Made by a program: the position numbers and the translations under genes
Shown here: positions 35,301 to 50,300 of the stretch, in pieces
How positions within the stretch are numbered: position 1 is the stretch's first letter
Layout: each line of letters begins with the position of its first letter
Source: Endomychus coccineus
Lineage: Eukaryota; Arthropoda; Insecta; Coleoptera; Endomychidae
Reading direction: 5' to 3'
NCBI GenBank assembly: GCA_958510875.1
Contig: OY294068.1
Span: forward strand, 17,650,297-17,714,296
DNA: 64,000 nt
Notes under the pieces: generated by a model
What the model saw: the letters and a program-made list of their open reading frames with translations, nothing else
What the model was told of the DNA's origin: nothing
Databases searched by the model: none

Positions 35301-38300
35301 AACCACGAATTTTAAATTTTCCCTGATGGCATCATTCCAATCGATGGTTATTATTATCAAGACGCGAAATTCACCTTTTTCCATGTTTACAAAAATCTTC
35401 AAGGTTGTTTGCTTTCGATGGGTGTCAAAACAGAACTGAATGACATATCAGTCTGAAAATTTTAATGCGTTCTAGTTAAAGATGGTATATCACAAATGTC
35501 ACATGGGATTTCCGATTGTGGCGCCATCTGTTTTATTTTTCAGGGACTTTTCACAGGGCCCTACTTAAAACATCAATGTGTTACAATTTTGATTACTAGT
35601 GTTTCTGTTCGTTTCGGCGACTTGGGCATTTTTAATTGAAATGAATGCGATAAGGACGCTTTGAGCTCGATACAATTATTTTTAGGAAATCCCGTCTTCT
35701 GATGATGATCGTGAGACCGAAACGTACGTTAAGACGAAAATAATAAGAATACGTGTTTATTTTCCTAGAATTTAAATACAGGGTGTCCCAGGTTTTAGTA
35801 GCAGAACTTCAACAGTCGATAGAAAATTTGATTTTGAAAAAAAAAGTTCCTATCAACATACGATATATGCACAGACGCTTAGTTTTTGAGATACAGGGTG
35901 TTGAAATTGAATTGCGAATATCTCCGGAACCGTTTATCGTACAGAAAACAGCTTTTGTAAGCATTTTCTACTCATAGTAAGCTATGTTCTGTGCGATAAA
36001 ACAATTTTTTTTACTCATAATTGGTGAAGATTTTGAAGGGGTAGTGGGTGTCTTTCTCCTCAACTTCTACGCCACTGGAAAAAGTACTGTTTTGAGACAA
36101 CCATTTGAACCGCCAATGTTTTCTACACAAAAAAGGTACTTGGTCATAAGCTCTAAAGTTGACCGTTTTCGAGAAAAATCAACTTTTATGTTGAAAAACA
36201 TGGTCAATTCTTACTAATTAAACAAAATTTATTCAAATGTTAGAACAAGTAACAAAATCAAAAAATTGACCATGTTTATCAACATAAAAGTTGATTTTTC
36301 TCGAAAACGGTCGACTTTAGAGCTTATGATCAAGAATACCTTTTGTGTAGAAAACATTGGCGGTTCAAATGATTGTCTCAAACCGTACTTTTTACAGTGG
36401 CGTAGAAGTTGGGGAGAAAAACACCCACTACCCCTTCAAAATCTTCACCAATTATGACTAAAAAATTTTTTTTTTATCGCACAGAACATAGCTTACTATG
36501 ATTAGAAAAGCTGTCTTCTGTACCATAAACGGTTCCGGAGATATTCGCAAAAAACGAATTTTTTTTTTCAATTTCAACAACCTTTTTTCTCAAAAACTAA
36601 GCGTCTGTGCATATATGTTAATTGGAACTTTTTTTCTCAAAATCAACCTGGGACACCCTGTATAAAACATATCAGCATGTCTTACCTGACTGAGATAATA
36701 CTTCAATTTGTTCGTTGTACAAGTCCTCATCCTCTTCAGCATGTCTGTATTCTATATGTGTACCATTATCAAAAATATAAGCGTCCGGTCTGACTTCGGT
36801 AAGTGATCTCATAATTCTCTTACGTAAGGGGATGATCGATTCGTCTACAGCTCCCTCAATATTATCATTTACAGTAATTTCTTTCAGAGTTTTGTCTTCT
36901 GATGTGTCATTTGAAGTGTTGGACTGTTGCAGCACCAGGATGCGATGTATTTGGGACATATGTTGTAGTGCATTTTGAAGATCGTCCCCTTGTCTACGCA
37001 ATTTCATCTCGAAGTTCTGCATAGCGGTCGCGTTTGCGTTCTCCTTCGTATTGATATCTTCGATTTTCTGCAACGAAAGCATTTTAAAAACGATTAGAAG
37101 CAAATTCAGTTTCAACAAATTTACTTGAGTTAAATGTTCGATTCTTTCCGTGGTAACTTTGATTCGTTCTTCAGTGGACTGTTGTAATTTCAACTCCTGT
37201 TCCGCGAAAAAACCCTCGACACAATCCTCTTCGAAATCGTATAATAGCTCCATTTCATCTCGATCGAAAAACAGTTTCAATCCGTTATCGTAACTTTCTT
37301 CCAATCCCGTCATTTTCCTTTTTAAATATTTCCACAACAAATAGATATGACTAAACGCGATGAAAGGCGGAGGAAGAATTGGTTTTTGTTCGTATTCCAT
37401 GACAACGGTAAACCTCTGGAACATCCATACTTGATGGGCGATTGCATTTACTTCATTGAAAATATTATTGAATACCGCTATTAGAAGATTGATGAGAAGA
37501 ATATTGGCTACTAATAGGTATATGGACATTATAGTCGGGGATATCCAACGACCCACTTTACAAACTTCCTCCTCTTCTCCCGGGCCACATGGTGGATCAA
37601 TTTTATTGGCATATACTTCACCATACAACATGAAATATGGTTCCAGAAATACCTAATAATCATTAATAATATCATGCATTTAAGAAAGACAATTAATATG
37701 AATATGCTTACGTCTCTTGCGATGCCCCAATTAGGTTCTTTGTCAGGGAATAATATTGCTTGTCTCGCTACACCAAAACTCATAAGTACTATAAGTAAGA
37801 GTACTACAAAATATATCATATTCTTAACCATTTTACCCATCATTGTGACAAGTGGTCCTAAAAATTACTTTATTACAAAGACGTCAAAAAGTATGAATAT
37901 TTAATTTCCATTTATAATCTCCCCAGTGCTTAAATTATTGGCGGAAATTTTTTCTAGGTGTAAATTTTTTGAAAGATTTGGTAAGAAAATTGTACGCTAA
38001 AATTAATTGAAAGTAGAATTAAATTGGTGACAGACAAACTTATGTAAGGGACATCATAGTAGACTGTTGTTAGTGTTGCATAGGAATGGTAAACTAATTG
38101 GCATTTTGACGTTTTGCCTGATAAGTTTGAAAAGCGCAGTTGCGTTCTATTTGTTATATTAGACGCAAAAAGAAAATGTCACGTTTCGGAACAGAAAATA
38201 GTGAGATGATTTAATTTTCTTGTGCTCTTTAGTAATATATGGTTAAAAATTACTTTCAAAGACGTCAAGAAGTATGAATATTTAATTTTTAATGGCGGAA

Positions 38301-41300
38301 ATTTTTTCAAGGTGCAAAATTTTTTGAAAATTTCCCCGAGGGAAATTTTCTTACAAAATTTGCAAGTGAGAAAAAATTTCCGGAATATTAATTTAAGCTT
38401 ATGCGAGAGGCAAAAAAATTTGACGCTAAAATTATTTGACAGTATTTCATTTGTTATATTAGACACAAAAAGAGAATGTCAAGTTTTAAAACAGGAGATA
38501 GTCAGAAGTTGAAAAACTTCAACAAATAGCGTTACGACAAATCTTTTATCAATATTTAATTTCTGAACAAAAAGGAAATTGGAATGAATTCAATTAACCA
38601 TATTAAAGTCACTATCATCAAATAGTTCAGTAAAATTGAATAGTTTCATTTAATCATCCTTCAGTAAGCAATACTATCCATAATTTGTTTTCTTAATTTG
38701 CAATACAACCAGTTCATAGATGTAAGAACAAGCTCAAACACCGTTTAGGCAACACCTTTGATAAAGTTTCCGACCTCGACAAATCCGGGATTTACAAAAT
38801 CTTGTTTACTATTACACATTGTTTAGCACAAGATAACCTTGACATACAGAACAGGGTATCTCGAGGTAGTTATTGAGAAATCGATGTATATGCTAAGACT
38901 AGATTAACTAGGACATAATAACAATAACATCACATTAGATTATTATTTATATATATCATAAGTAGAATATAAGCAGATCAATTCATACAGATCATTCAGA
39001 ATAGATTGTAATCAGAAATCATTGTATTCATTTAACTCATCGTGTACATTAGTATTTGTACTGTTCTTATTTCGTAGAGCAAGACATTAAGTCCGTAATG
39101 ACGTCGAGCTCTACATTAAGTAAAGTATAGCTTTTATAAGTGTTGTGTTTCTAATTCCTATGCCTCCACCAGGACCACGGGTCAGTTTAGGGCAAACCGC
39201 CCAGCTTTAAGAGCTGATCCCCACATTTTGAATACAGGTTATACAATTTCTCTAAAAAGTTTTTATTTTAAAAAACAGTATGGATGAATATCTAGGTAAT
39301 TTAGAATGGATGAAAAAGTATAAGAAAAAGCAATTTTTTAAATTCCGATTTATCTTCAACTGAAGGTAACTCCTTGTTTACATGAGTTACCCCAAATAGT
39401 ATTTGAACAAGTACATTTTGTTTTCTAATTTAGTTTACTCTGATGATGGCTACTTGATAATGTTGAAAGGTCCTCAGTACTTCAACAGTATTTTTAGTGG
39501 ATGAGGATGATTCTTTCTCATTTATAGTGTAACGTAATAACACACTTTGACAATTTCCGAGCTAGTTTCTAGATGTACCAAAGCTTTATAAAACAAAACA
39601 TTGCATCTAATAAAATAGTTCAACATGGACGTCTTACACTAACAGCAGAATAGAAACAATTGAAACCGCTCGTTATTTTAAATTGTTACAGTATAAAAAG
39701 TAACTCAATCTCTTAAGGTATACGTGTAGCAAAGCTGCAAAGAATTCATTCAGATATTAAACACGTTGCTAAAATTCAAGCTGGTTCTAAAAACACCCAT
39801 GAACGTAAATAGAAATAGGATATTCTGTGTTGCCTTTTATTATGTCAAGTACATGAGTTTATTTCTTAGTACGACCGTTCCGTCATAAATTAATACAGTT
39901 TGTTCTTTATATCTGTGGGACGGAAACGAAATATGTAGTCCTTGTCAAGGAAAGGTCATTATATTTGTAACATATCGACAAAATCGAAGAACCAGAAATG
40001 GTTCTGAAGAAAACAAGTGCTTTACAGTATATTGGTAGTTAAGACATATGTTTATGATCTTATTCGAAACGGCAAGTGGATCACTTGCTATTTTTTAAAC
40101 AAAGGTTTTTTACCATGGCTTTTCCTTTGAAGCTACAATCTATTCACGTTACCATAACATCAAACGTGCAGGATGCGGTCGTTCCTTATTAACTATGTAA
40201 TTAGAATATAAAATTGATATAATTTTCATTCATACCTAAATTCGAGGAAGTCTAAGGGTCATAAAATTAAAGTTCCTGTCAACAAAAACAGAATAGTCCT
40301 TTTGTATCTAGCTCACTAGATTTGGGCAAGTCTCTCTCTTCTATTGGGTAAAACTTAGTACCCCCAATCCTCCTGGTCAAGGAGGAGTGGTTATCCATGA
40401 TTATAAAAAACCAAACTCACCACACTAAAGTCAGTTAATCAAGGCAAATAATATATAAGAATGAATTTGATAAAATAAGTAACCGCAAATGAATTCGATC
40501 GTTGTGACATAGGTCATGTGACACGAGGGTCACGTGGTCAAGGTGTTGGCCTGAATATAGAGAAGGCTATGTTTAAAACTACGTCATTTCTCCCAATTTA
40601 ACGGACTATGATGATTCTCCAAGATTCTTTTGAAAATTAAATGATAGATATTTTGAATATTTACTTACCCAAATATTTATTAACACTCAGAATATTTAGA
40701 ATACGCAGATACCAATAAATCGAGTTTACACAATACATTACTCGACCAGCTTCGAAAGTGTCTTTACGGAATCTAAGACATAATCCAATGAGGAAGAAGA
40801 GCACCGACGCCATATCACAAGGATTCCACATGTTCCATGACCATACGGCTATTTTTTGAGCAAATCCGACAGGTTCCGAAGAGAAAAGTTCTCTAATTTT
40901 CTCACAACCAAGAGAACAAATGAAGGCGATACACAAGCATTCCTGCCAACTTGGAGTCAACTCCATTCTCACTAGAACTACATAACTAAATACGACAAGG
41001 AAGACAACGTAGGCAATCTAGAAACAAACAGTAATGGTTAAAAAACGTTGAAGATATATTCAGTAAGGTAGGTACTTACAGAATTGGCCCAAAATTTAGA
41101 AATAGGAGCAGTGTAAAATTCGTATAATTTCTTTCTGATTTTCAATTGTTGATTCTTGGGATTTCTTCCAAACTCGGCAAACATGTTATTCTTACAATCG
41201 GCTATTCCCGCCACGACTTTTCCGTTTTCATGTACTATGCCTCGGTCATTGAAAGTTTCGGTCAGGAGGGCCTTAAAAATAGCAAACGAATCAAACATTA

Positions 41301-44300
41301 TTCAAATATTCCATTGGGGTTCAGCATTGTGAAAGTGAAATAAATTCACAGTTACAGCCCACAAGATTGCATAACAGAGAAGGTTTCCATATATTGTTAG
41401 CATACTGTACCACAGTTACAGAACACATAAAGTTATAATATACCCATGGATATCAGACAATCGGTTCTGCGCCATTTCGGTGTGGGCATCGAAGTATTTG
41501 TAACGTGAGAATTTGATTTCGACAGCTTAATCCAGGCAAATTGGACACAAAACAACTCATTTCGTGACGCGATTCGTACAGTTTTATTTTATTTTGATAG
41601 TCCTTAGAAAGTGGGGCAACTAAAATTCAACGCTTCACTTCACTTTTGAGAGGCGTGGGAATCCGGAAATTCGTGTTTTCTGGAAAAATGTTAAAATAAA
41701 ACTATAAACATTCAACAAAAATGCTCCGAACGAAAGTTGTTTGTGATCAACTGTCCTATATGAATGAATGTTTGTTTGGCAATCCCTGCACTCAATTTGT
41801 TTAATTGTGAGTCGGCTATAAAAAAACAGTTAAACATGTTTAGTAAAGTTTCCTCTTTAGTCCAGTCAAAATTGTGAAAAACATCAGAAATTTTATAGAA
41901 CGCATCGTGTTCAGGATGATTCACACATCATTAGTAAGAAAAAAAAGGGGGGCTCTTCATTATTTCTATTAATAAACAATGAACAGCCATTTTCAATTAA
42001 CAAATGGAATATCTCGGGCTGTTTCAATCCAAAGTTTCTGAAATTTGGTATCAGGGATTTTTTGGCCCGCTAAAGCAGAATCTGAAGTCGGAAAATGGAA
42101 AAAAAAACTCGGAAAATTTTACCAAATATTAGCAACAAACAACATTTTTTCTCGGACTGTGGTATTGAAATAATAAGATGCCGTGATGTGTCTTGTTAGA
42201 AATTTCACTAAAAGAATGAAAATTCTGGATAATTGGTGGAAAATTGCGTCGTTTTTCCTTCATCTTTCTATCTCAGTCCTCGTTTAATGTGTCTAATTAT
42301 GTTTTCGTGGTCGCTGTGATATTCCATTTTTACAGAGAAAACAAAAAATTCTACTTTGTTAAATATCACTTTATTTATAAGAAAGCTGATTGCAATTTGT
42401 AACTTTACAGTTCATTATCAAAACACACAATGTATGTTTTGATAATGAGCTGTAAACTTTCTTTTAAATAAAGTCATATTTAACAAAGTGAAATTTCTTG
42501 TTTTTATCATTGCAACCAAATCGACAATAATTTAGGTTAAGCATGTTTTTTGTTCCAAACCAATTGTTTTATTTCATGGTTCAAAGCAATGAAAATTTGG
42601 AGCTGAATTTCGGTTGCACCACTTTCTAGTGGGTTAAAGACTAGTAGGAACAAATAATAAATTTTACGAATCATGTAGAGAACAACGTCTACTTTGCCTG
42701 GACTATTGTCAATGTAAGTGTAGCATCACACCTTCATGTTTCCAGTAAACTCAGTATATATTGAAGACAGCTCTCTCCTCGAGCCTAAGAAATTTCAATC
42801 CTGAAGAAGACAGCCAGATCACAGAAATAATTGGAAGAGCGACTGTGTTATATAGCAACATTCAACATAGTAATACAGTAAGTACGTCATAACAATTGTT
42901 ATATGTATAAATACTGCATACGTTGTGTTTAGTAGGAAACATATTCAAGGCAACAAATATAAAAACATTTACATTCGATATGAAATTAGGATTTTTAGTT
43001 CTCTCGTATTTACTTAAATTGAAACAACTTTGTTGTCAGTTAGGTTGATTTTCTATATACAGGATGATTCCTAAGTTGATACTTTTTCAAACTGTGTATG
43101 GAACACATTGAAATAAACAAATATCAAATAATTTATTCGAATAACTCAAAAATAAGGGAGTTACCATCCTTTTATTACAAAAAGCGTTCAATATTTTTGA
43201 GTTATTTGAAAATGTTTATTTCCATGAGTTCTACTAAAGAAGTATCAACTTAGGAATCACCTGTATACGATAATTTTGAATGAAATTTAAAGCGACAGCG
43301 ACAGTAGAACTACATGACACAGCATATTGGTTCATTGGGAAGGTTGTCGAAAGTTTTCGGCACAAACAAGTGCATGGTACACAATAAAATGATGTGGAGT
43401 AGCTTCTACCAGATCCAATAATTTCATCTAAATATTGGAAAAGTTATAAAAATTAACTAGGAATCTGTTTTCAACAAAGAATACTCAGAAACCCTATAAG
43501 ACATGGTTTGCCATTCGATAACAGAGTATAGGTAGCATGGGTGAGGAGGTTGAATGTAAATAAATATCTGCATGTACAGGATGTCCATTTAGTACTACGA
43601 TCTTCAATAACGTTAAAGATATACAATATTTTTAAATGCAGCTATTTTGAGTCGACTTTCCAACCCAAAATTTTTGTTGGTTAGGTAAATATAAGCGTTC
43701 CTAAATACTTTTAAATATTTCTAACGGATTGGTGTCGCTTCTTCAAATTTTGGTTGTGAACTTTGCTTGAATCAATGTATTATTAGGTCGAGCCAGATTG
43801 AATTATTATTTACGTGTTCAATTTCATTTGGTAATATTTACTAATAATTTTAAAATATGCTTCATTCAACCTAGTTGGAACCCTCATAATGCCTCAATAG
43901 AAGATCGGAGTACTAAATGGACCCATGTATAGAATATAAAAAAAAACGGCTGATACACGTGCGTGGTTTTTTATTGTAACTCATTGCAGATAATGAACTT
44001 CATGCGGGCCGTAAGTATCGATTTAAAAATTGAGTTTTAAAGGAATATTTAAATATACCGTCCAAGAAAAATTCGAACAACAAAGTATGGAGAGCTTTTT
44101 TTCGGATGCCGTTTTTGGAAATCAGGAGATTATCAAAACGAATGTGAAAAACAATTGTTTGCAATATGCCGCTCAGAAATGTACCTGGCTTTGAAATCGA
44201 AATGATGCGAAATTTTTGACTATGGTGCTGTTCAAATATCAAACTATCAATATAAATAATTGTTGATTATTTTCCCAAAAATATGCTGAAGATGTAATGA

Positions 44301-47300
44301 ATTATCTAAATTAATCACTCTAGTAGGAATTTTTTTTCGATAATTCTTAAAACTAACATGACGACATTTTGGTAATTACACGTAAATCTGATATAAGGTT
44401 AATATGATATTTTAGGGATAATTATACAATGCTAGTGAAATCCTGGAATTGCAAAAAATATACAAAACATTTCATGTGTGAAGAAGGAACAAACTGGGTA
44501 TTTTATTCTAAGTTGAGAGAAATAAGAAAGAAGCTGTTTGCACGGTTATAAAAATTAACTAGGAATCTGTTTTCAACAAAGAATACTCAGAAACCCTATA
44601 AGACATGGTTTGCCATTCGATAACAGAGTATAGGTAGCATGGGTGAGGAGGTTGAATGTAAATAAATATCTGCATGTACAGGATGTCCATTTAGTACTAC
44701 GATCTTCAATAACGTTAAAGATATACAATATTTTTAAATGCAGCTATTTTGAATCGACTTTCCAACCCAAAATTTTTGTTGGTTAGGTAAATATAAGCGT
44801 TCCTAAATACTTTTAAATATTTCTAACGGATTGCTGTCGCTTCTTCAAATTTTGGTTGTGAACTTTGCTTGAATCAATGTATTATTAGGTCGAGCCAGAT
44901 TGAATTATTATTTACGTGTTCAATTTTATTTGGTAATATTTACTAATAATTTTAAAATATGCTTCATTCAACCTAGTTGGAACCCTCATAATGCCTCAAT
45001 AGAAGATCGGAGTACTAAATGGACCCATGTATAGAATATAAAAAAAAACGGCTGATACACGTGCGTGGTTTTTTATTGTAACTCATTGCAGATAATGAAC
45101 TTCATGCGGGCCGTAAGTATCGATTTAAAAATTGAGTTTTAAAGGAATATTTAAATATACCGTCCAAGAAAAATTCGAACAACAAAGTATGGAGAGCTTT
45201 TCTTCGGATGCCGTTTTTGGAAATCAGGAGATTATCAAAACGAATGTGAAAAACAATTGTTTGCAATATGCCGCTCAGAAATGTACCTGGCTTTGAAATC
45301 GAAATGATGCGAAATTTTTGACTATGGTGCTGTTCAAATATCAAACTATCAATATAAATAATTGTTGATTACTTTCCCAAAAATATGCTGAAGATGTAAT
45401 GAATTATCTAAATTAATCACTCTAGTAGGAATTTTTTTTCGATAATTCTTAAAACTAACATGACGACATTTTGGTAATTACACGTAAATCTGATATAAGG
45501 TTAATATGATATTTTAGGGATAATTATACAATGCTAGTGAAATCCTGGAATTGCAAAAAATATACAAAACATTTCATGTGTGAAGAAGGAACAAACTGGG
45601 TATTTTATTCTAAGTTGAGAGAAATAAGAAAGAAGCTGTTTGCACGGTATTATAACAATAGAACATCAATATTCCATTGAATGTCCTCATTCTTAGGTTC
45701 TTCGAATACATATAGCGTTAAAACATTGAAAAGTGAACAATTATACGGATCATTTGCATAGCTGATAGTTGAGAAAAGCTGTGGATGAGGGTGTGCACAA
45801 CATTTATTTAATGCAGTTTTATACAAGTTTCTACCTTAACACCATGTTGATTCGACGATCTGCTCCGAATACTTAAAGTCCTAGAGCATTTCTACAATAA
45901 AGCGGAAAAAATAATTAATGGTTATTGATTATATATGTAAATATGTATTGCGATTGTTATCAAAAGCAGTGATGTGCGGTTTAGTGTGAATTGAAATTAT
46001 ATAAGTGTCTTTTAAAAGCAGTTTTACTTTCTACCTATCATTAAAGATGAAAATTTGATTTACGTATCCTAAATAATAGTACAAAAATCACCATAAATCA
46101 GTGGTTAATCAGATTATTACATTTGTACAGATCTATCTAGGCTCATTTGAATTATGCATTTACCCATCCAGTTCGTACGGTGATAATTCGAGTACCTAAG
46201 GGTTTTTAAGCTATTTTATTTAAGACAAGGTCCGGATATTTGACAATTACTAACACTTCAACTTTTAAATCAGTAACTAAACTGTGACATAGTCTTTGGT
46301 AATAAAAGGTAAGGAATTTGATAAAAACTCGGCAAGTAGAAATGTTCACCGTTTACAAAGGGACTATGCTCTAGTCTAGTCAGCTTATTGTTCCAAGTTG
46401 ATGAAGAAATAATTAAAAGGTGGAATTGTCTCTGGTAGTGTCACGATGATTAAAAAGGCGGAATAACGTTGTATGCTACAGAAATAGGAACAATTTCGCA
46501 AAATTGTGGTTTAAAAAAAAAGTAACATATTTCCTTGTATATGAAATTAAGATTCATAATTTTAACGATTCAATGTAATACTGTATGGGAAATATCTGTA
46601 ATTGCTGCATTCCTAAGCCCTGGCCTGTTGTTAAGAGGGGGAGGGAGATTCCTGGTGGGCCCATAATCTAAGTTGGAGATGCTTTAACCGAAAAATCAAT
46701 GGAAGCAAAATTAAGAATTTGATAAAAAATCGGGAATTAGAAATATGGAATTAGATGTAAATTTAGACAGCAACACGCGAATGTTTTTAATAATACAGCT
46801 TTTTTCTATGTTTAAGCAATTTTTTCCTTCATGTCTTACTACATATACTAAATTTAGTTAATGAAGTAGGAGGGCCCATGGATCCTATCCCCGGGCATGA
46901 GCCTGAGGACATCTACAAGATGTAACAATTGATTCAGTCAGAAAATAATAGATATTCAAAATAATTAAGGAAGGGTGCGATGGTCTAAGTGCTATTTAAT
47001 AATAATGTGGTATTTGCAAATAATATTAGAAATGGATAACTATTCTTCTTTGTGAATGATTACGTTGGATTTAACAACTTCAGCAGCTCAAGATGAGTTG
47101 ATATTTTTGGAAGTCTGTTGCTATCATATGCCATTCAATGTTTCATTTCATCCTTATTCATATTCTTCAAACAAAAAACTCTGTAGACGAGAAGTAATGG
47201 AAATCCATAGCTTGAAAACAACTGGTTGTACAAATCTGAATCATCACAACGAAATAATTCAACCAGTCCGTGGTCTTTCGGTTATGTTATTTGTAGAACT

Positions 47301-50300
47301 TTGAAAAGTGTAACGTCTCTATAAAGGCAGCAAGTTTGAATACAAATTGAGTCAAATAGACCGGTGAATCGAATTTTAATAAGCGTGATGAAGAATCGAC
47401 GCAGATAACATGTATCCCCAACCAGGAACAGAATGGGCGTGATTTATAAAGTGCATGTCAGTACCCCTTAACTCGAGATATTAAAATACAGTCCCTCGCG
47501 AGTTACTGACTAGGATACTGTGGGATACTGTTCTAGGTAAGGCCACCGGCAATGTAGAGTGGACGGCCGACCTATGCAATGTGCAATTCCCACTTGCTTT
47601 TCCATACAGCACAAGTTCTTCTCCTTGGATATCTTATTAAGCAATGCAATGCCCCAGCTGGCTTACACCTTAACAAGGATCATATACACCTAGCTAAATA
47701 GGAAGGAAGGTTACGTTCATCTTAGTCACGGTCGTATACACAGGGCTGGAAACTCGAGGCTGTTTCCTATGTGAGAAGTGAGTCCGCTAAGCGTCAACTG
47801 TCGCGTAGTACCAAAAGACGTCACGGGTGGCGCATGAGTCGAGGGGTGATCTCTGGCAATCTTTGTATTGTGGGGCTTGAAATTTGAACGATATGGCGCC
47901 TAATCATGACAACATACTTCGATCCATGCGCCAGCTGGTGGCTGAGCGAGGGACTACGAGTTTAGCGACATGTAAGAGACTCATGTCAAACAATAGTTTC
48001 CAGCCCTGCGTATACGACCGTGATCTTAGTCATACTAGCAGTGCCTCTTAGATACCTACAAAATAAACAGAGAGTTACGAGCGACAAAGAATCATTACCG
48101 CTACCAAACCGGCGTTTATCGGAAAGTCGGAAGTACAATCTCTACCGATTGTTCACTGTACAAATTAAGTGACTTAAATCAGATCCCATCTTGTCCCGGT
48201 GTCTTGTCTAGTGCGCGTCCAATATTCAGAGGTACAGCATCTTTGGCCAAGCTGTAACGGTGAACTCGACTAGTAATAATTTTTTGTCGACAATATAACG
48301 GCAACAAACTGAATCTTCAGATAGAAGGCTGTTAATATATGTAAAAATACATTTGCTACATTTTTCGTGAGAGGAAACGGTGACGGCACATCGAAAAAGA
48401 AAGCGAGGTTAGAACACATGTTTTAAAATACAGCTGTAACAAAATAAGCTCCAACATTGTTTGCTGCATTTTTTGGACAATATTAATTATATCAGCGAGC
48501 ATATAAAGGATCCTCTAAATACGCAAAAATTATTTAATACTTATTGTTATCATGATGAAATGTCGGTGATATATCAATATTCTCCAAAAATGCGGCGAAA
48601 AATCATACACATTTTTTATATCAACACCAACCATTCTAGATGAACATAAGCTATTTTGAAGCATTAACAATTTTAGAGCTTATTTTCTAAACACGTTAAA
48701 AACCAGCTGAAATTATGGTCAACATTTGAATTTTGGAACTAAGAGCCCGGTAAATAATACACCAATGTGTTTTCATTCAGAAATAAATTCTTTCTCACAA
48801 TTTTTACGCGTTCTGAACGCGCGTGCTGCCACCGCTTCCGCACGCGAAAAATCCTGCAAACATAGTTTTACTCAAACATTCATTCAGTTTATTGAGATTT
48901 TACCATGATACACATTTTTGTTAGTAGTCGAGTCAATTGTACTAAGAACAGTAAAGTTGTTCGTTTTGACATTATTTACCTATCTATATATCATACTTGC
49001 TGCCATTAAAGAAGCGCTGCTTTTTGCGATAATTTCTTTTACGAAAATAATTGTTGTATGTGCAGCAAACGAATGGAATATATACAACACTCTCGCAGTT
49101 TAATACAAATATGGCGGTGTCCTCATTTCCACTGTGTCAGTACTGCCAACACCCTCAATATACACAAGGCCTGCGCGCTCGATCGTGACGCCAGAGGCCA
49201 TACTGCAGTTGGTCATCAGTAAGTCACGGCACAACGCTGCAATACCGACAGTAAAACTGAAGTTTCATTAATTTTTTTTAGGACACATATTCAAATGGGG
49301 TTGCCAGAAGTGAACAGACTTGAACCCCAATTGTGTGCAGTATTTGATTTTCGATGATAGGTTCCTGGAAAATGCCTTTTGAGTTTATACATGAACATTC
49401 ACTTGGGAAACCATTTTGCAACGCACTTTATTCAGTCATAACTTTTATACATGCTTATTTACAGGTAAAAAAACTTTCCAATCAGACAAGGACCCATAAG
49501 GAACAGGTGCAACATATAATTTTCCACAAGAAATAGATGGAACTTTGTTAAATTCTAAAATCACCTGTCATACTATATCCTGTCCACGCGTCATTAAGAT
49601 TGAACGGTACTGTCGAAAGCTACGTCTCGTCTCTATTCTAAGCATTTTGTTGATGACGTAACACTTAAATTTGCAGTCAACGCCTAGGTCTTGAGTATAT
49701 ATAGAGAGTATTGGTACTGCGCAGTTATTGATATGTTAAAATTTCTAGACAAATATTCACAATAAATTTTATACGACGTTAATTTAGATAGAAGGCAACC
49801 AATTAAACTTTAAATATTATTACTATTTTGGAACCATTTCCGCAAGTACACATCGTAAAATGTATCCATTTTTAATATTATTTTAAAGGTATCAAGATGA
49901 CATTCCATGTGCGCATTTCAACATGTATAGCTTACTTTTGTATTAAATTCAATAAGATAAAGTTTCCGAACCGGTTTTTCCTATAAAACACGATTAGAAG
50001 TTAATCAAGTAATGGTGAGAAATTATGAAAAGCTTACTTCAGCGTCAGGATTCTTTTCTAAATCGGATTTATCGTCGTCCTCGTTCTCTAACTCCATGTG
50101 TTCCTCGGTGGTTTGAGGCATAAGTTGAAGTTCCTCTTTGGATTTGAATTCCAAGTTGAATATGTATGGTGGGCATAAAAGGCCCATTATAACCTGAATC
50201 AGAAGAACATGTTGATAATTATAAAAAAATTGTTATGATAATTTGATATCCTCACTTTGAGATTAGTATTTTTCCTTGTCCGTAAACCCCCCATCCAAAG

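Larger units (their letters stand above)
43443..45646. repeat. Tandem duplication, two 1,102-bp units almost identical
   Basis: Unit A 43443-44544 is followed immediately by unit B 44545-45646. I noted only about five substitutions (for example gagtcgact/gaatcgact, ttggtgtcg/ttgctgtcg, attattttccc/attactttccc) and no indels. Each unit contains one TA-flanked MITE. A minus-strand frame of 80 codons (44000-44242, repeated 45102-45344) is carried along and is not recognised. It is a recent duplication or an assembly duplication. Confidence 0.95.

Noticed and set aside
37068..37124. The 57-bp in-frame stretch read as coding inside the TRPM frame 37631-36672
   Set aside because: It begins with GTAAAT and ends with TTGCAG, is AT-rich, and its removal joins EHLTQ to KIEDIN within the coiled-coil region; it is better explained as a short intron.
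44000..44242. 80-codon minus-strand frame present in both tandem units as a gene family
   Set aside because: The identity simply follows from the 1,102-bp duplication; there is no recognisable domain.
48461..49103. Three successive plus-strand frames of about 60 codons as a multi-exon gene
   Set aside because: No shared domain, no convincing splice signals and no conservation evidence.
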